Shown: piece after piece, positions 27,632-35,322 of the stretch | Layout: each line of letters begins with the position of its first letter | Position numbering within the stretch: the first letter of the stretch is position 1 | Origin: Acidobacteriota bacterium | Lineage (GTDB): Bacteria; Acidobacteriota; Aminicenantia; S016-38 | DNA length: 45,043 nucleotides | Reading direction: 5' to 3' | Assembly (NCBI GenBank): GCA_015486055.1 | Contig: WFSJ01000015.1 | Coordinates: forward strand, 1 to 45,043 | Translations under genes and position numbers: made by a program | The notes under the pieces: model-generated | What the model saw: the letters and a program-made list of their open reading frames with translations, nothing else | The model's database searches: none | Told to the model about the DNA's origin: nothing

Positions 27632-28722
27632 TGTTCTATTATTTAGGGAAAATTTTTCTTGGACAATTCCCGGCCTCAAGGCTCCTCGTCTATGTTAGTT
27701 CAAGGACTATTTTTGCAGGTCTGACTGCTTTGCTTCTGACCCTGATCCTTGGGGGTCCGATAATAAGACACCTTTATCATAGGGGGATAAGGGATTATCC
27801 AAGGAGTTACATGGATTATGGAAAAACAAAGAGGGGAACACCTACAATGGGAGGCTTCATAATTCTTCTTTTTACCGGTGTTTCAGCCCTGTTGTGGTGC
27901 GATCTTTCCAATAAATTTGTCGAAATTCTTTTTTTGGCTCTCTTGTGGTTTTCCTTTTTAGGAGGTCTTGATGATGTAATTAAGCTGAGGGTTGGAGGGG
28001 GACTGAGCAGATGGCCCAAGCTTTTTGCCCAGTTTACTTTTGGTTTTGTAATTTCCTTAATCATATTCAGACCTGAGATATCCCCTCTTCCCCAGGATAT
28101 AGCTCTTGGTTTTTACATTCCATTTGTGAAAAATCCCCTCCTCGTTCTTCCCCCTGTGATTTACACTCTTTTTATAATAATTTATTATGCTTTTGTGACG
28201 AATTCAGTCAACGTAACCGATGGACTTGATGGTCTTGCAATAGTCCCTTCAATAATGACGATTTCGGTTTTCGGTGTTTTTGCTTATGTTATGGGAAATG
28301 TAAAGATAGCCTCCTACCTTCTTTTTCCTTATGTTCCGGGAACCCATGAAATCCTGATTTTTTCAGCAGCGCTTATCGGCTCAGCTATAGGCTTTTTATG
28401 GTTTAATTCTTTTCCTGCTGAGGTTTTCCTTGGGGACACGGGTTCTCTGCTTATCGGAGGGTTTATAGCAACTCAGGCAGTTCTTCTCAAACAGGAGGTC
28501 CTTTTCCTCTTTGCAGGAGGAGTTTTTGTCCTGGAAATTTTCTCCACCTTCATCCAGGATTATATAGGGATAAAGCTTTTGGGAAAGAGAATATTATATA
28601 GAGCACCGCTTCACCATACTTTCCAGCATTTAGGGTGGGGGGAGACAAAGATCGTCATAAGACTCTGGATAATCTCCTTTATTCTTTCGCTGGTAGCCCT
28701 TTCCTCCCTGAAGATAAGATGA
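27631..28722 (+). CDS. mraY: Phospho-N-acetylmuramoyl-pentapeptide transferase MraY
   Basis: MraY makes lipid I from UDP-MurNAc-pentapeptide and undecaprenyl phosphate in the inner membrane. The 363 residues contain the family motifs KRGTPTMGG, the DDxxK pair Asp114-Asp115, NVTDGLDG (194-201), GDTGSL (268-273) and the LHHTFQHLGWGE histidine region (His328-329), with about ten membrane helices. Its ATG shares the last A of the murG-murJ stop (TAATG), so translation is probably coupled. Confidence 0.97.
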   Translation: MFYYLGKIFLGQFPASRLLVYVSSRTIFAGLTALLLTLILGGPIIRHLYHRGIRDYPRSYMDYGKTKRGTPTMGGFIILLFTGVSALLWCDLSNKFVEILFLALLWFSFLGGLDDVIKLRVGGGLSRWPKLFAQFTFGFVISLIIFRPEISPLPQDIALGFYIPFVKNPLLVLPPVIYTLFIIIYYAFVTNSVNVTDGLDGLAIVPSIMTISVFGVFAYVMGNVKIASYLLFPYVPGTHEILIFSAALIGSAIGFLWFNSFPAEVFLGDTGSLLIGGFIATQAVLLKQEVLFLFAGGVFVLEIFSTFIQDYIGIKLLGKRILYRAPLHHTFQHLGWGETKIVIRLWIISFILSLVALSSLKIR

Positions 28723-29453
28723 TAAGAAGGATAGTTGATATAGAAGAGCTAAAAAGCGCAATTGAAATTCAGAAGAGGGCTTGGGAGTTTGAGTCATTGG
28801 AGGATGTTATTCCGCTGCCAATTTATGTCCTTTCGGCCCAATTTGGAGGGTTAGTTCTCGGTGCCTTTTATGATGATAAAATGGTAGCTTTTTCGCTTGC
28901 TTTTCCGCTTCTTGAAGGAAGAGAAATTGTGCTTCACAGCCATATGACTGCGGTTCTGCCCGAATTCCAGGGCAAGGGAATAGGATACAGGCTTAAAATT
29001 TTTCAAAGAGAAGAGGCGAAAAAGATGGGCTACAAAAAGATTACATGGACTTTTGATCCTCTTCAGGCAAAAAATGCTCATTTTAATATAAACAAGCTCG
29101 GTGCAAGAATTTTCAAATATTTCAGTGATTTTTATGGACCCATAAGTTCAAAGACTTCTAAGGGATTTCCCACTCACAGATTTCTTGTGGAATGGGGATT
29201 GGAAGGGAATTTCAGAAAGAATGAAAAAGAACCAAGCTTTATTCTCTTTGAGGATGGCCCAGGAGATATAAAGTTAAAGAAGGAGAAGGTAATAGGAGTA
29301 AGGATCCCAACTGATATAAATTCTCTTCCTTATGGGAAGGCGATGAAATGGTTTACTGCTGTTGATCAAGCCTTTAAGTTCCTTATCCCTGAGTATGAAA
29401 TATTCAGTTTCGGTAGAGGTGATATTTGTTATTACAAAATGAGAAGAAAATAG
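28719..29453 (+). CDS. GNAT-family acyltransferase (D-amino-acid succinyltransferase type?)
   Basis: The 244 residues carry a GNAT fold: the acyl-CoA loop is seen in VLPEFQGKGIGYRLK (about residues 85-99), followed by GYKKITWTFDPLQAKNAHFNINKLGA. This second segment is typical of the COG3375-like group often encoded beside OSBS/NSAR enzymes. In Geobacillus kaustophilus a GNAT succinyltransferase works with an N-succinylamino-acid racemase to convert D- to L-amino acids. The gene after this one is of that racemase family, which supports a shared pathway, though the substrate is inferred. ATG 28719 overlaps the mraY stop by 4 nt; the frame is open further upstream inside mraY. Confidence 0.8.
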   Translation: MIRRIVDIEELKSAIEIQKRAWEFESLEDVIPLPIYVLSAQFGGLVLGAFYDDKMVAFSLAFPLLEGREIVLHSHMTAVLPEFQGKGIGYRLKIFQREEAKKMGYKKITWTFDPLQAKNAHFNINKLGARIFKYFSDFYGPISSKTSKGFPTHRFLVEWGLEGNFRKNEKEPSFILFEDGPGDIKLKKEKVIGVRIPTDINSLPYGKAMKWFTAVDQAFKFLIPEYEIFSFGRGDICYYKMRRK

Positions 29454-30526
29454 AGGGGTTTCTAACAAAACTTCCTCTTGTGCATGCTTTCAAGACAAGT
29501 TTCGGCAAGGAAAGCGAGAGAAAAATTCTCATTGTGAAAGCCACGAAAGGCGAGTATTCAGGATGGGGAGAGATAACGGCAGGAGAACTTCCACTTTATA
29601 ATGAGGAGACAATTTCTTCGGCCATTCTCGCTTTGAAAGAATTCCTTTTTCCCCTTGCATTAAAATGCGGACTTAAGCCTAAGTGTTTTGAAGAACAAGC
29701 TGAAAGATTTAAAGGGAATAGGATGGCAAAGGCGGGAATTTCCCTTGCTTTATGGGATCTTAAGGGTAAAATAGAAGGGAAACCTCTTTGGAAATTGTAT
29801 GGGGGTCAGAGAAAAGAAATCCCTGTAGGGGTAAGCATAGGAATTCAAAGGACCGTAGATGAGCTTGTAGAAAGAATTTCCCATTTTTGGGGCGAGGGTT
29901 ATCTGAGAATTAAGATAAAGATAGCTCCTGAATGGGATAGGGAAGTTATCAGGATTATAAGGGAGAATTTTCCCCATTTACCTCTTGGTGTGGATGCGAA
30001 TTCGGCCTATAATAAGGACGATTTTGAACTTCTGAAATCCCTTGATGAATTCAAGCTACTTTTCCTTGAGCAACCATTATACAATAATGATCTCTATTTT
30101 CACTCTCTTCTCAGGAAGAAGATAAATAATCCTGTAGCCCTTGATGAGAGCATAACTTCAGCAAGGAAACTTGAGGAGGCCTATTTTATGGGTTCCCTAT
30201 CCATAGCTAACATAAAGGTTGGAAGAATCGGCGGAGTGAGAGAAGTCCTAAAAGCTTCTAAGTTTGGCAATGATAAAAGCCTCCCCTTTTTTTGTGGGGG
30301 GATGCTTGAAAGTGGGGTTGGAAGGGCGCACAATCTTCATCTCGCTTCCCTTCCCCCTTTTGTTCTTCCTGCTGACCTTTCTGAGACAAAAAGGTATTTT
30401 CACGATGATGTGACACCTGAATTTACATTTTCCTCTCCTGGATACATTTCAGTCCCTCAGGGAGATGGAATAGGGGTGGAGGTTTTTGAGGGAAAGGTAA
30501 GAGAAAAAGTGATATTAAGTTTTTAG
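29426..30526 (+). CDS. menC: o-Succinylbenzoate synthase / N-succinylamino acid racemase (enolase superfamily)
   Basis: The 366-residue protein is an MLE-type enolase-superfamily enzyme. The N-terminal capping domain has LPLVHAFKTSFGKE. The barrel has the catalytic KxK (LRIKIKI), metal ligands in VDANSAY, LEQPLY and ALDESI, and the opposing Lys in NIKVGRIGG. FCGGMLESGVGRAHNLHLASLP closes the active site. OSBS makes o-succinylbenzoate for menaquinone, and NSAR racemises N-succinyl amino acids; many members do both. No other men genes are in the window, and the GNAT partner favours an NSAR role. The only reasonable start is TTG 29426, 28 nt inside the GNAT gene, preceded by gaggtga. It converges on waaF with a 12-nt overlap. 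Confidence 0.85.
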   Translation: MLLQNEKKIEGFLTKLPLVHAFKTSFGKESERKILIVKATKGEYSGWGEITAGELPLYNEETISSAILALKEFLFPLALKCGLKPKCFEEQAERFKGNRMAKAGISLALWDLKGKIEGKPLWKLYGGQRKEIPVGVSIGIQRTVDELVERISHFWGEGYLRIKIKIAPEWDREVIRIIRENFPHLPLGVDANSAYNKDDFELLKSLDEFKLLFLEQPLYNNDLYFHSLLRKKINNPVALDESITSARKLEEAYFMGSLSIANIKVGRIGGVREVLKASKFGNDKSLPFFCGGMLESGVGRAHNLHLASLPPFVLPADLSETKRYFHDDVTPEFTFSSPGYISVPQGDGIGVEVFEGKVREKVILSF

Positions 30527-31417
30527 GGCGTCAAGAATCTTTTTCCTCACTTCTTCCACTTTTATCTGGTTCATACATATATGTTTTTTTTCAGGACAGG
30601 TTTTCCTATGGCAGGGTCCACAGGGAGGATTTTTGTAAATATATGAGTTTTTCTGTCCCCATGGGGCTGTAAGTTTTGGGTCGGTAGGCCCGAATATGGG
30701 AAGGACTTTTGTGCCAACTGCTGCAGCAATGTGTATTGGTCCTGTGTCGTTTCCAACAACAAGCCTTGCTCTTGAAAGTATAGCTGGTAATTCTCCAAGA
30801 GAAGGAATTGAATATTCCATTTTTCCTGAAGCTCTTTTCAGTAGCTCCTCCTCAAATTTCGCACCTACATAGAGCACGGAAAAGTTATCCTTGACTAAGG
30901 ATTCTCCCAGCTTCCTGAACTTTTTTTCACCCCATCTTTTAGCCTGCTTTGAAGCGCCGGGAAGAATTATCACATCGTATTCCTTTTCCTCTTGAGAAAT
31001 CCTCAGTTTCATTTCCTCATGGAACTCTCCCACTAGATACCTGGCGAGATAATTGTATTGGAGAACCTGATGAAGATTTTTCCTCGGCGGGATTCTATCC
31101 GTAAGAAGGAAGCTTCTTATGTCTGTGGAATATCCTATCCTCCTCTTAATTCCACAGAGGAAAAAATGAAAGGCCGAGGAAAAGGAATTGGTGAAAAGAA
31201 GTCCTATTTCTATCCTTGGGCATTTCTTAAAGAGGCCTTTGTAAGGTATTATTTTCTTGTAGAATTCCTGCCCCCGGAAGATTTCCTGAAGCCACTTTTT
31301 TCCCAGAAGGATTAGAGAATAATTCTTGCTCAGGGCCTTAAGGGCAGGGATAGTCATTATACAATCCCCTAACCAGTTTGGCATCCTTACGATTATTTCC
31401 TTCTTTGTTTCTTCCAT
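30515..31417 (-). CDS. waaF: ADP-heptose:LPS heptosyltransferase (glycosyltransferase family 9)
   Basis: Transfers heptose to the LPS inner core at the cytoplasmic face of the inner membrane. The 300 residues start with RMPNWLGDCIMTIPAL, the GT9 opening, and contain LPGASKQAKRWGEKKF and the ADP-heptose-binding segment VVGNDTGPIHIAAAVGTKVLPIFGPTDP. They end with the heptosyltransferase II-like cluster PCGPCHRKTCPEKKHICM. The ATG (31415-31417) interlocks with the waaA ATG on the other strand. agggaa lies upstream on its own strand. Confidence 0.9.
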   Translation of the reverse strand: MEETKKEIIVRMPNWLGDCIMTIPALKALSKNYSLILLGKKWLQEIFRGQEFYKKIIPYKGLFKKCPRIEIGLLFTNSFSSAFHFFLCGIKRRIGYSTDIRSFLLTDRIPPRKNLHQVLQYNYLARYLVGEFHEEMKLRISQEEKEYDVIILPGASKQAKRWGEKKFRKLGESLVKDNFSVLYVGAKFEEELLKRASGKMEYSIPSLGELPAILSRARLVVGNDTGPIHIAAAVGTKVLPIFGPTDPKLTAPWGQKNSYIYKNPPCGPCHRKTCPEKKHICMNQIKVEEVRKKILDALKT

Positions 31418-32630
31418 GCTAAAATTCCCTGTGTTTTTCAGAATTTTTTCCTACTTGATTTTTCCCTTTGCCCTAATATTTTACCTTTTAAAGAGCAAAA
31501 TAAAAGGGAAGAGGATGATTGTGGGCAAAAGGCTTCATCCTCCTGCGATTGCAAAAAAGGAGAGGAAGAGGCTTTGGCTCCATGGGGTTTCAGTTGGGGA
31601 GGTTGTTTCCCTTTATCCTCTTGCTAACCTTTTAGAAGAAAAGGGAATTGAGGTTCTCGTATCAACAACGACTTCAACCGGTATGGAAATTGCCAGAAAG
31701 AAGCTCGCGAAATTTTATTTGTTTCATTTTCCCTTTGACCTACCATTCGTTGTCAGGAAGTTCCTGAGAGTGATAGACCCCAACGGAATAGTTATAGCTG
31801 AAACAGAACTGTGGCCAAATTTTATAAATGAATCCTGGAGGATGGGAATTCCGATCTTTCTTGTAAATGGAAGAGTTTCTGAGGGAAGCCTTAGAGGATA
31901 TAGAAAACTGAGACCCTTTATGAAAAATCTCCTTGGAAAGTTCAATCTAATTTGCGTTCAAAGTGAAGACTACAGGGAGAAGTTTATAGATATTGGAGCG
32001 GCTCCCTCTAAAGTCGTGGTTACTGGTAATATGAAGGCTGATTTTGAAATAGGACTTTCCTCTGCAGAATTTCCAATTGATGAACCATACATGGTGGTAG
32101 GCAGCACAATGAGCAGGGAAGAGGATAGATTCGTTCTTGAGGCTTACAAAGATGCCAAGCTGAGAGAAAAACTTGTTATAGCTCCGAGGCACCCTGAAAG
32201 AACGTGGGAAACATTTGAGGAAACTGCAAAATTTGGATTTAAGGTTCAGAAGAAAAGCAAGGTTGAGAAAGAATGGGATGTGCTTGTTCTTGATACCATG
32301 GGGGAACTTCCGCATTTTTATTCTAAGGCCGAGCTTTCTATAATAGGTGGTAGCATTGGAGAATTTGGAGGGCATAATCTCCTTGAACCTGCCTATTTTG
32401 GTTCCCCTATTGCATTTGGGCCTCACATGGAAAACTTCAGGGACCTTTCAGAGGAATTCCTGAGGGAAGAGGCGGCCATAATTTTTAAGACAAAGGAAGA
32501 GCTTTCGAATATTATGAGAATTGCAGTAGATGGAAAGCTTGCGGAAAAAGGGAAAAAGGGAAGGGAAGTGCTTAACAAATTGAAGGGAGCTACAAAGAAA
32601 AATGCAGAACTCATCCTCGCTAAGATTTGA
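31416..32630 (+). CDS. waaA: 3-deoxy-D-manno-octulosonic acid (Kdo) transferase
   Basis: Adds Kdo to the lipid A precursor at the inner membrane. The 404 residues from ATG 31416 begin with a membrane anchor (FRIFSYLIFPFALIFYLL). WLHGVSVGEVVSLYPL, VSTTTSTGMEIARKK, AETELWPNFI, NGRVSEGSLRGYRKL and GGSIGEFGGHNLLEPAYFGSPI are all Kdo-transferase signatures. The frame is open upstream to 31326, but the anchor argues for 31416. No ribosome site is visible on this strand (pyrimidine-rich upstream, because it is waaF coding). lpxK overlaps its end by 29 nt. Confidence 0.93.
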   Translation: MLKFPVFFRIFSYLIFPFALIFYLLKSKIKGKRMIVGKRLHPPAIAKKERKRLWLHGVSVGEVVSLYPLANLLEEKGIEVLVSTTTSTGMEIARKKLAKFYLFHFPFDLPFVVRKFLRVIDPNGIVIAETELWPNFINESWRMGIPIFLVNGRVSEGSLRGYRKLRPFMKNLLGKFNLICVQSEDYREKFIDIGAAPSKVVVTGNMKADFEIGLSSAEFPIDEPYMVVGSTMSREEDRFVLEAYKDAKLREKLVIAPRHPERTWETFEETAKFGFKVQKKSKVEKEWDVLVLDTMGELPHFYSKAELSIIGGSIGEFGGHNLLEPAYFGSPIAFGPHMENFRDLSEEFLREEAAIIFKTKEELSNIMRIAVDGKLAEKGKKGREVLNKLKGATKKNAELILAKI

Positions 32631-33552
32631 ATTGGCTTCCCCGCTTCTTTTTTTCTACAGGTGGCTCAATTATTTCAGGAGGGAATTTGTAAAGGGAAAA
32701 CTATCGCCAATCCCATCTGTATCAATAGGAAATTTGGCCTTTGGAGGGACAGGAAAAACCCCGGTAACAATAGCAGTTGCAGAGCATTTCTTGAGAAAAG
32801 GCATGAGAGTCGGTGTGGCAACGAGAGGTTATGGTGTGAAAATTAAGGGTATAAGAACTTATACTCCCAGGGAGGAGATAGATCCATGGGAAGCAGGAGA
32901 TGAGGCTGCCGTTTTAAGAGAAAATTTGAAGGACGCATGGATTTTTGCTGGAAAAAAAAGGGAAATCTCAGCAGAATTGGCAAAGGCAGAGGGTCTTGAC
33001 ATCCTCATTCTTGATGATGCTTTCCAATACCTTTCCTTAAGGAAAATTGAGGTTGTTCTTCACTCATCAAAAATTCCATTTTTTTATTTAAGGGAGTCTA
33101 AAGCTGCTCTTAAATATGCTGATATCCTGCTTTTTCCTGAAGGTGAGGAAGGAGAACGCCTTCCAGTAAGTTTTAGTTACAGGCTTTTTCCGGAAAATAT
33201 TCCAGATTCCAAAGTTTATCTTGTTTGTGGCATCGCAAGGCCTGAAACATTTTTCTCCCTTTTTGACCCTTCTAAGATCGAAGGGATGAAAACCTTCCCT
33301 GACCATTGGAGACATAAAAAAGAGGATCTTGATAATATATACAGAATGGCGGCTGAGACTCTTATCGTAACCACTGAGAAGGATTTCGTTAAGTTGAAAA
33401 AGCTTCCAAACTTTAGAGGTGGAATTCTTCCAATAAAATGGAAAGCGAAAATACAAGAATTTTTTTTTGATATACTTGAGAAAATCCTTGAAAAAGTTCC
33501 TTTACGAACTAAAATAAAAGAGAAGGGGAATGAATTTAATAAATTTAGGTAG
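32602..33552 (+). CDS. lpxK: Tetraacyldisaccharide 4'-kinase LpxK
   Basis: Phosphorylates the lipid A disaccharide at the inner membrane. The 316 residues have SIGNLAFGGTGKTPVTIAVA (P-loop, about residues 41-60), TRGYGVK, GDEAAVL, and DDAFQYLSL where most relatives have DDGFQHxxL. VTTEKDFVKL is near the C-terminus. The Gly-to-Ala and His-to-Tyr changes are unusual but leave the aspartates. It overlaps waaA by 29 nt, and rph begins 5 nt after its stop. Confidence 0.92.
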   Translation: MQNSSSLRFELASPLLFFYRWLNYFRREFVKGKLSPIPSVSIGNLAFGGTGKTPVTIAVAEHFLRKGMRVGVATRGYGVKIKGIRTYTPREEIDPWEAGDEAAVLRENLKDAWIFAGKKREISAELAKAEGLDILILDDAFQYLSLRKIEVVLHSSKIPFFYLRESKAALKYADILLFPEGEEGERLPVSFSYRLFPENIPDSKVYLVCGIARPETFFSLFDPSKIEGMKTFPDHWRHKKEDLDNIYRMAAETLIVTTEKDFVKLKKLPNFRGGILPIKWKAKIQEFFFDILEKILEKVPLRTKIKEKGNEFNKFR

Positions 33553-33557
33553 AAGTC

Positions 33558-34274
33558 ATGAGAAAAAATAGGGCTTGGGACCAACTTAGGAATATTGAGA
33601 TAATTCCAAATTATTTAAAATATGCAGAGGGCTCGGCTTTAGTAAGATGGGGAAATAATATAATCCTTGCTGCAGCGTCAGTAGATGATAGGGTTCCTCC
33701 TTTTCTTAAGGGCGCTGGGAAGGGCTGGATAACTGCCGAATATTCAATGTTTCCCAGATCAACGGATAAGAGAAGATTAAGGGAAGGAGTCGGAACAAAA
33801 GTCTCGGGAAGGAGCCATGAAATTCAAAGGATGATAGGAAGAGATCTCAGAGCCGTTACAGATCTTAATATGCTTGGCGAGAAAACAATCACGCTGGATT
33901 GCGAGGTTATTCAAGCAGATGGGGGCACAAGAATTGCCAGCATTCTTGGTGGGGTAGTTTCAATTTTCCTTGCTTTCAAAAAAATGGTGTACGAGAATCA
34001 GTTGTTTGACAATCCATTGAGAGAGCTCATAGGAGGCGTAAGCTTGGGAATAGTGAAAGGAGGGAAAATCCTTGTGGACCTTGATTACGAGGAGGATTCT
34101 AAGGCTCTTCTCGACCTCAACATAGTAGCCAGCGAAAAAGGGGAGGTAGTTGAGGTGCAGGGTGCAGGAGAAGGCGGAACTTTTTCAAAAGAGAAGCTTT
34201 TGGAGCTTGTAGATATTGGAATAAAAAAATCCCTTGACATAATAAAAATAGAAAAGGAGATTCTGGGAATTTGA
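33558..34274 (+). CDS. rph: Ribonuclease PH
   Basis: A phosphorolytic 3' exoribonuclease that trims tRNA 3' ends. At 238 residues it equals the E. coli length. Conserved segments include GKGWITAEYSMFPRST, VSGRSHEIQRMIGRDLRAV, the phosphate-binding and catalytic region DCEVIQADGGTRIASI, and QGAGEGGTFSKEKLLELVDIG. The gene lies in an LPS cluster with no obvious functional link. Its stop overlaps the TTG start of the next gene (TTGA). Confidence 0.95.
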   Translation: MRKNRAWDQLRNIEIIPNYLKYAEGSALVRWGNNIILAAASVDDRVPPFLKGAGKGWITAEYSMFPRSTDKRRLREGVGTKVSGRSHEIQRMIGRDLRAVTDLNMLGEKTITLDCEVIQADGGTRIASILGGVVSIFLAFKKMVYENQLFDNPLRELIGGVSLGIVKGGKILVDLDYEEDSKALLDLNIVASEKGEVVEVQGAGEGGTFSKEKLLELVDIGIKKSLDIIKIEKEILGI

Positions 34275-35299
34275 GGAGAATTTTAGCGATATTAATTTTG
34301 ATTTTTCCAATAACAGCGTCTGATTTTAGTCTTCCTGTTCTTGACCCCTTCGGACTCATGCCTGCCGTTGCGCTGACGAATTTTTCTCAGGAGTCAGGAC
34401 TTTTCTATAATCCTTCCCTTTCCTTTTTTAATCCTCCTGTTATTCAATATTCCCAGGGAAAATTTTCCATGGACAGTTCCTCGCTGTTTTATTCCCTGAA
34501 AGAGCTGAAAGGATTGAAAGATGAAGATAGGATATTTTCATTCCTGAGCAAAATTGATAACCAGGTGTTTTCCTTTGCTATGGAAACGAGAAATTTTTTG
34601 TTAACTGGTAAAGGCGGCGGCTTTGGGTATGTTTATTACAGAAGCATGATCGCACATAGTGAGAGAGGAAAGAGCTTCTCTCAGGAAAATCCCTTAGATA
34701 TGGAGGTTAAATATTTAATCAGGGACAGGAGAGTTATCTTTTTTAACAAGTCTTTTGTGCTAAAAAATAAAAGGATTATTATGGGCACCACCACAAAATA
34801 TGTTTTCTACAAGGACTTTGAGATTTCCCTTCCTGTGGATTCCAAGGAAAACCTTAAAGGAGATGAGTTTTCCATGCTTTCAATGGGAAAGAAACCTGTG
34901 GCAGATGGAAAGGAAATGTCCGTAGATGTTGGTGTTACTGGTTTTCTTACCTCAAGGGCACTCCTGGGACTTTCCTTTCTTGATGTTCCCATAGGTAAGG
35001 GGAAAACATTTTCTCCTGAGTTTATCATTGGTGCTCTGAGCTATTCTCTCACACCGAGTTTCTCCGTTTCTACGGGAGCTGATTTAAGGGATTACAAGGG
35101 GGATTATTCTCTTTCTGTCATTAAGTCTTTTAAAATTTTGACTCTTGGGGGTGGCTACAGGAAGTGGAATGGGAAAAATTATTATTCTCTCCTAAGCGAT
35201 ATTAGGTATCATCATTTTGGTGGGAAAATAGGATTTAATTTTGAAAGCGGAGGTAAAAGTGAATTTATCTTTTCTCTTGCCCTCTCAGATGCTTTTTGA
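34271..35299 (+). CDS. Predicted outer-membrane beta-barrel protein
   Basis: Not assigned to a named family. The 342 residues begin with a signal peptide (MRRILAILILIFPITA, cleavage before SDFSLP). They then show LMPAVALTNFSQESGLFYNPSLSFF, a pattern like the 'N-terminal hatch plus NPA' start of PorV/FadL-like barrels. The rest alternates short amphipathic strands with Gly/Ser turns and ends SLALSDAF, with the terminal Phe typical of barrels handled by the Bam machine. The start is TTG 34271, overlapping the rph stop by 4 nt, preceded by ctgggaat. It precedes pilB and its promoter, so it may end the LPS string. Its function is unknown. Confidence 0.7.
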   Translation: MRRILAILILIFPITASDFSLPVLDPFGLMPAVALTNFSQESGLFYNPSLSFFNPPVIQYSQGKFSMDSSSLFYSLKELKGLKDEDRIFSFLSKIDNQVFSFAMETRNFLLTGKGGGFGYVYYRSMIAHSERGKSFSQENPLDMEVKYLIRDRRVIFFNKSFVLKNKRIIMGTTTKYVFYKDFEISLPVDSKENLKGDEFSMLSMGKKPVADGKEMSVDVGVTGFLTSRALLGLSFLDVPIGKGKTFSPEFIIGALSYSLTPSFSVSTGADLRDYKGDYSLSVIKSFKILTLGGGYRKWNGKNYYSLLSDIRYHHFGGKIGFNFESGGKSEFIFSLALSDAF

Positions 35300-35305
35300 T
35301 ATAAT
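35277..35305 (+). promoter_or_regulatory. Sigma-70 promoter of the pil operon
   Basis: TTGCCC (35277-35282), 17 nt, and a perfect TATAAT (35300-35305), straddling the end of the barrel gene. The predicted start is near 35312, on the aaggaga ribosome site, giving a leader of about 10 nt before the pilB ATG at 35323. Confidence 0.65.
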
Positions 35306-35322
35306 GAAGAAAGGAGATATAG

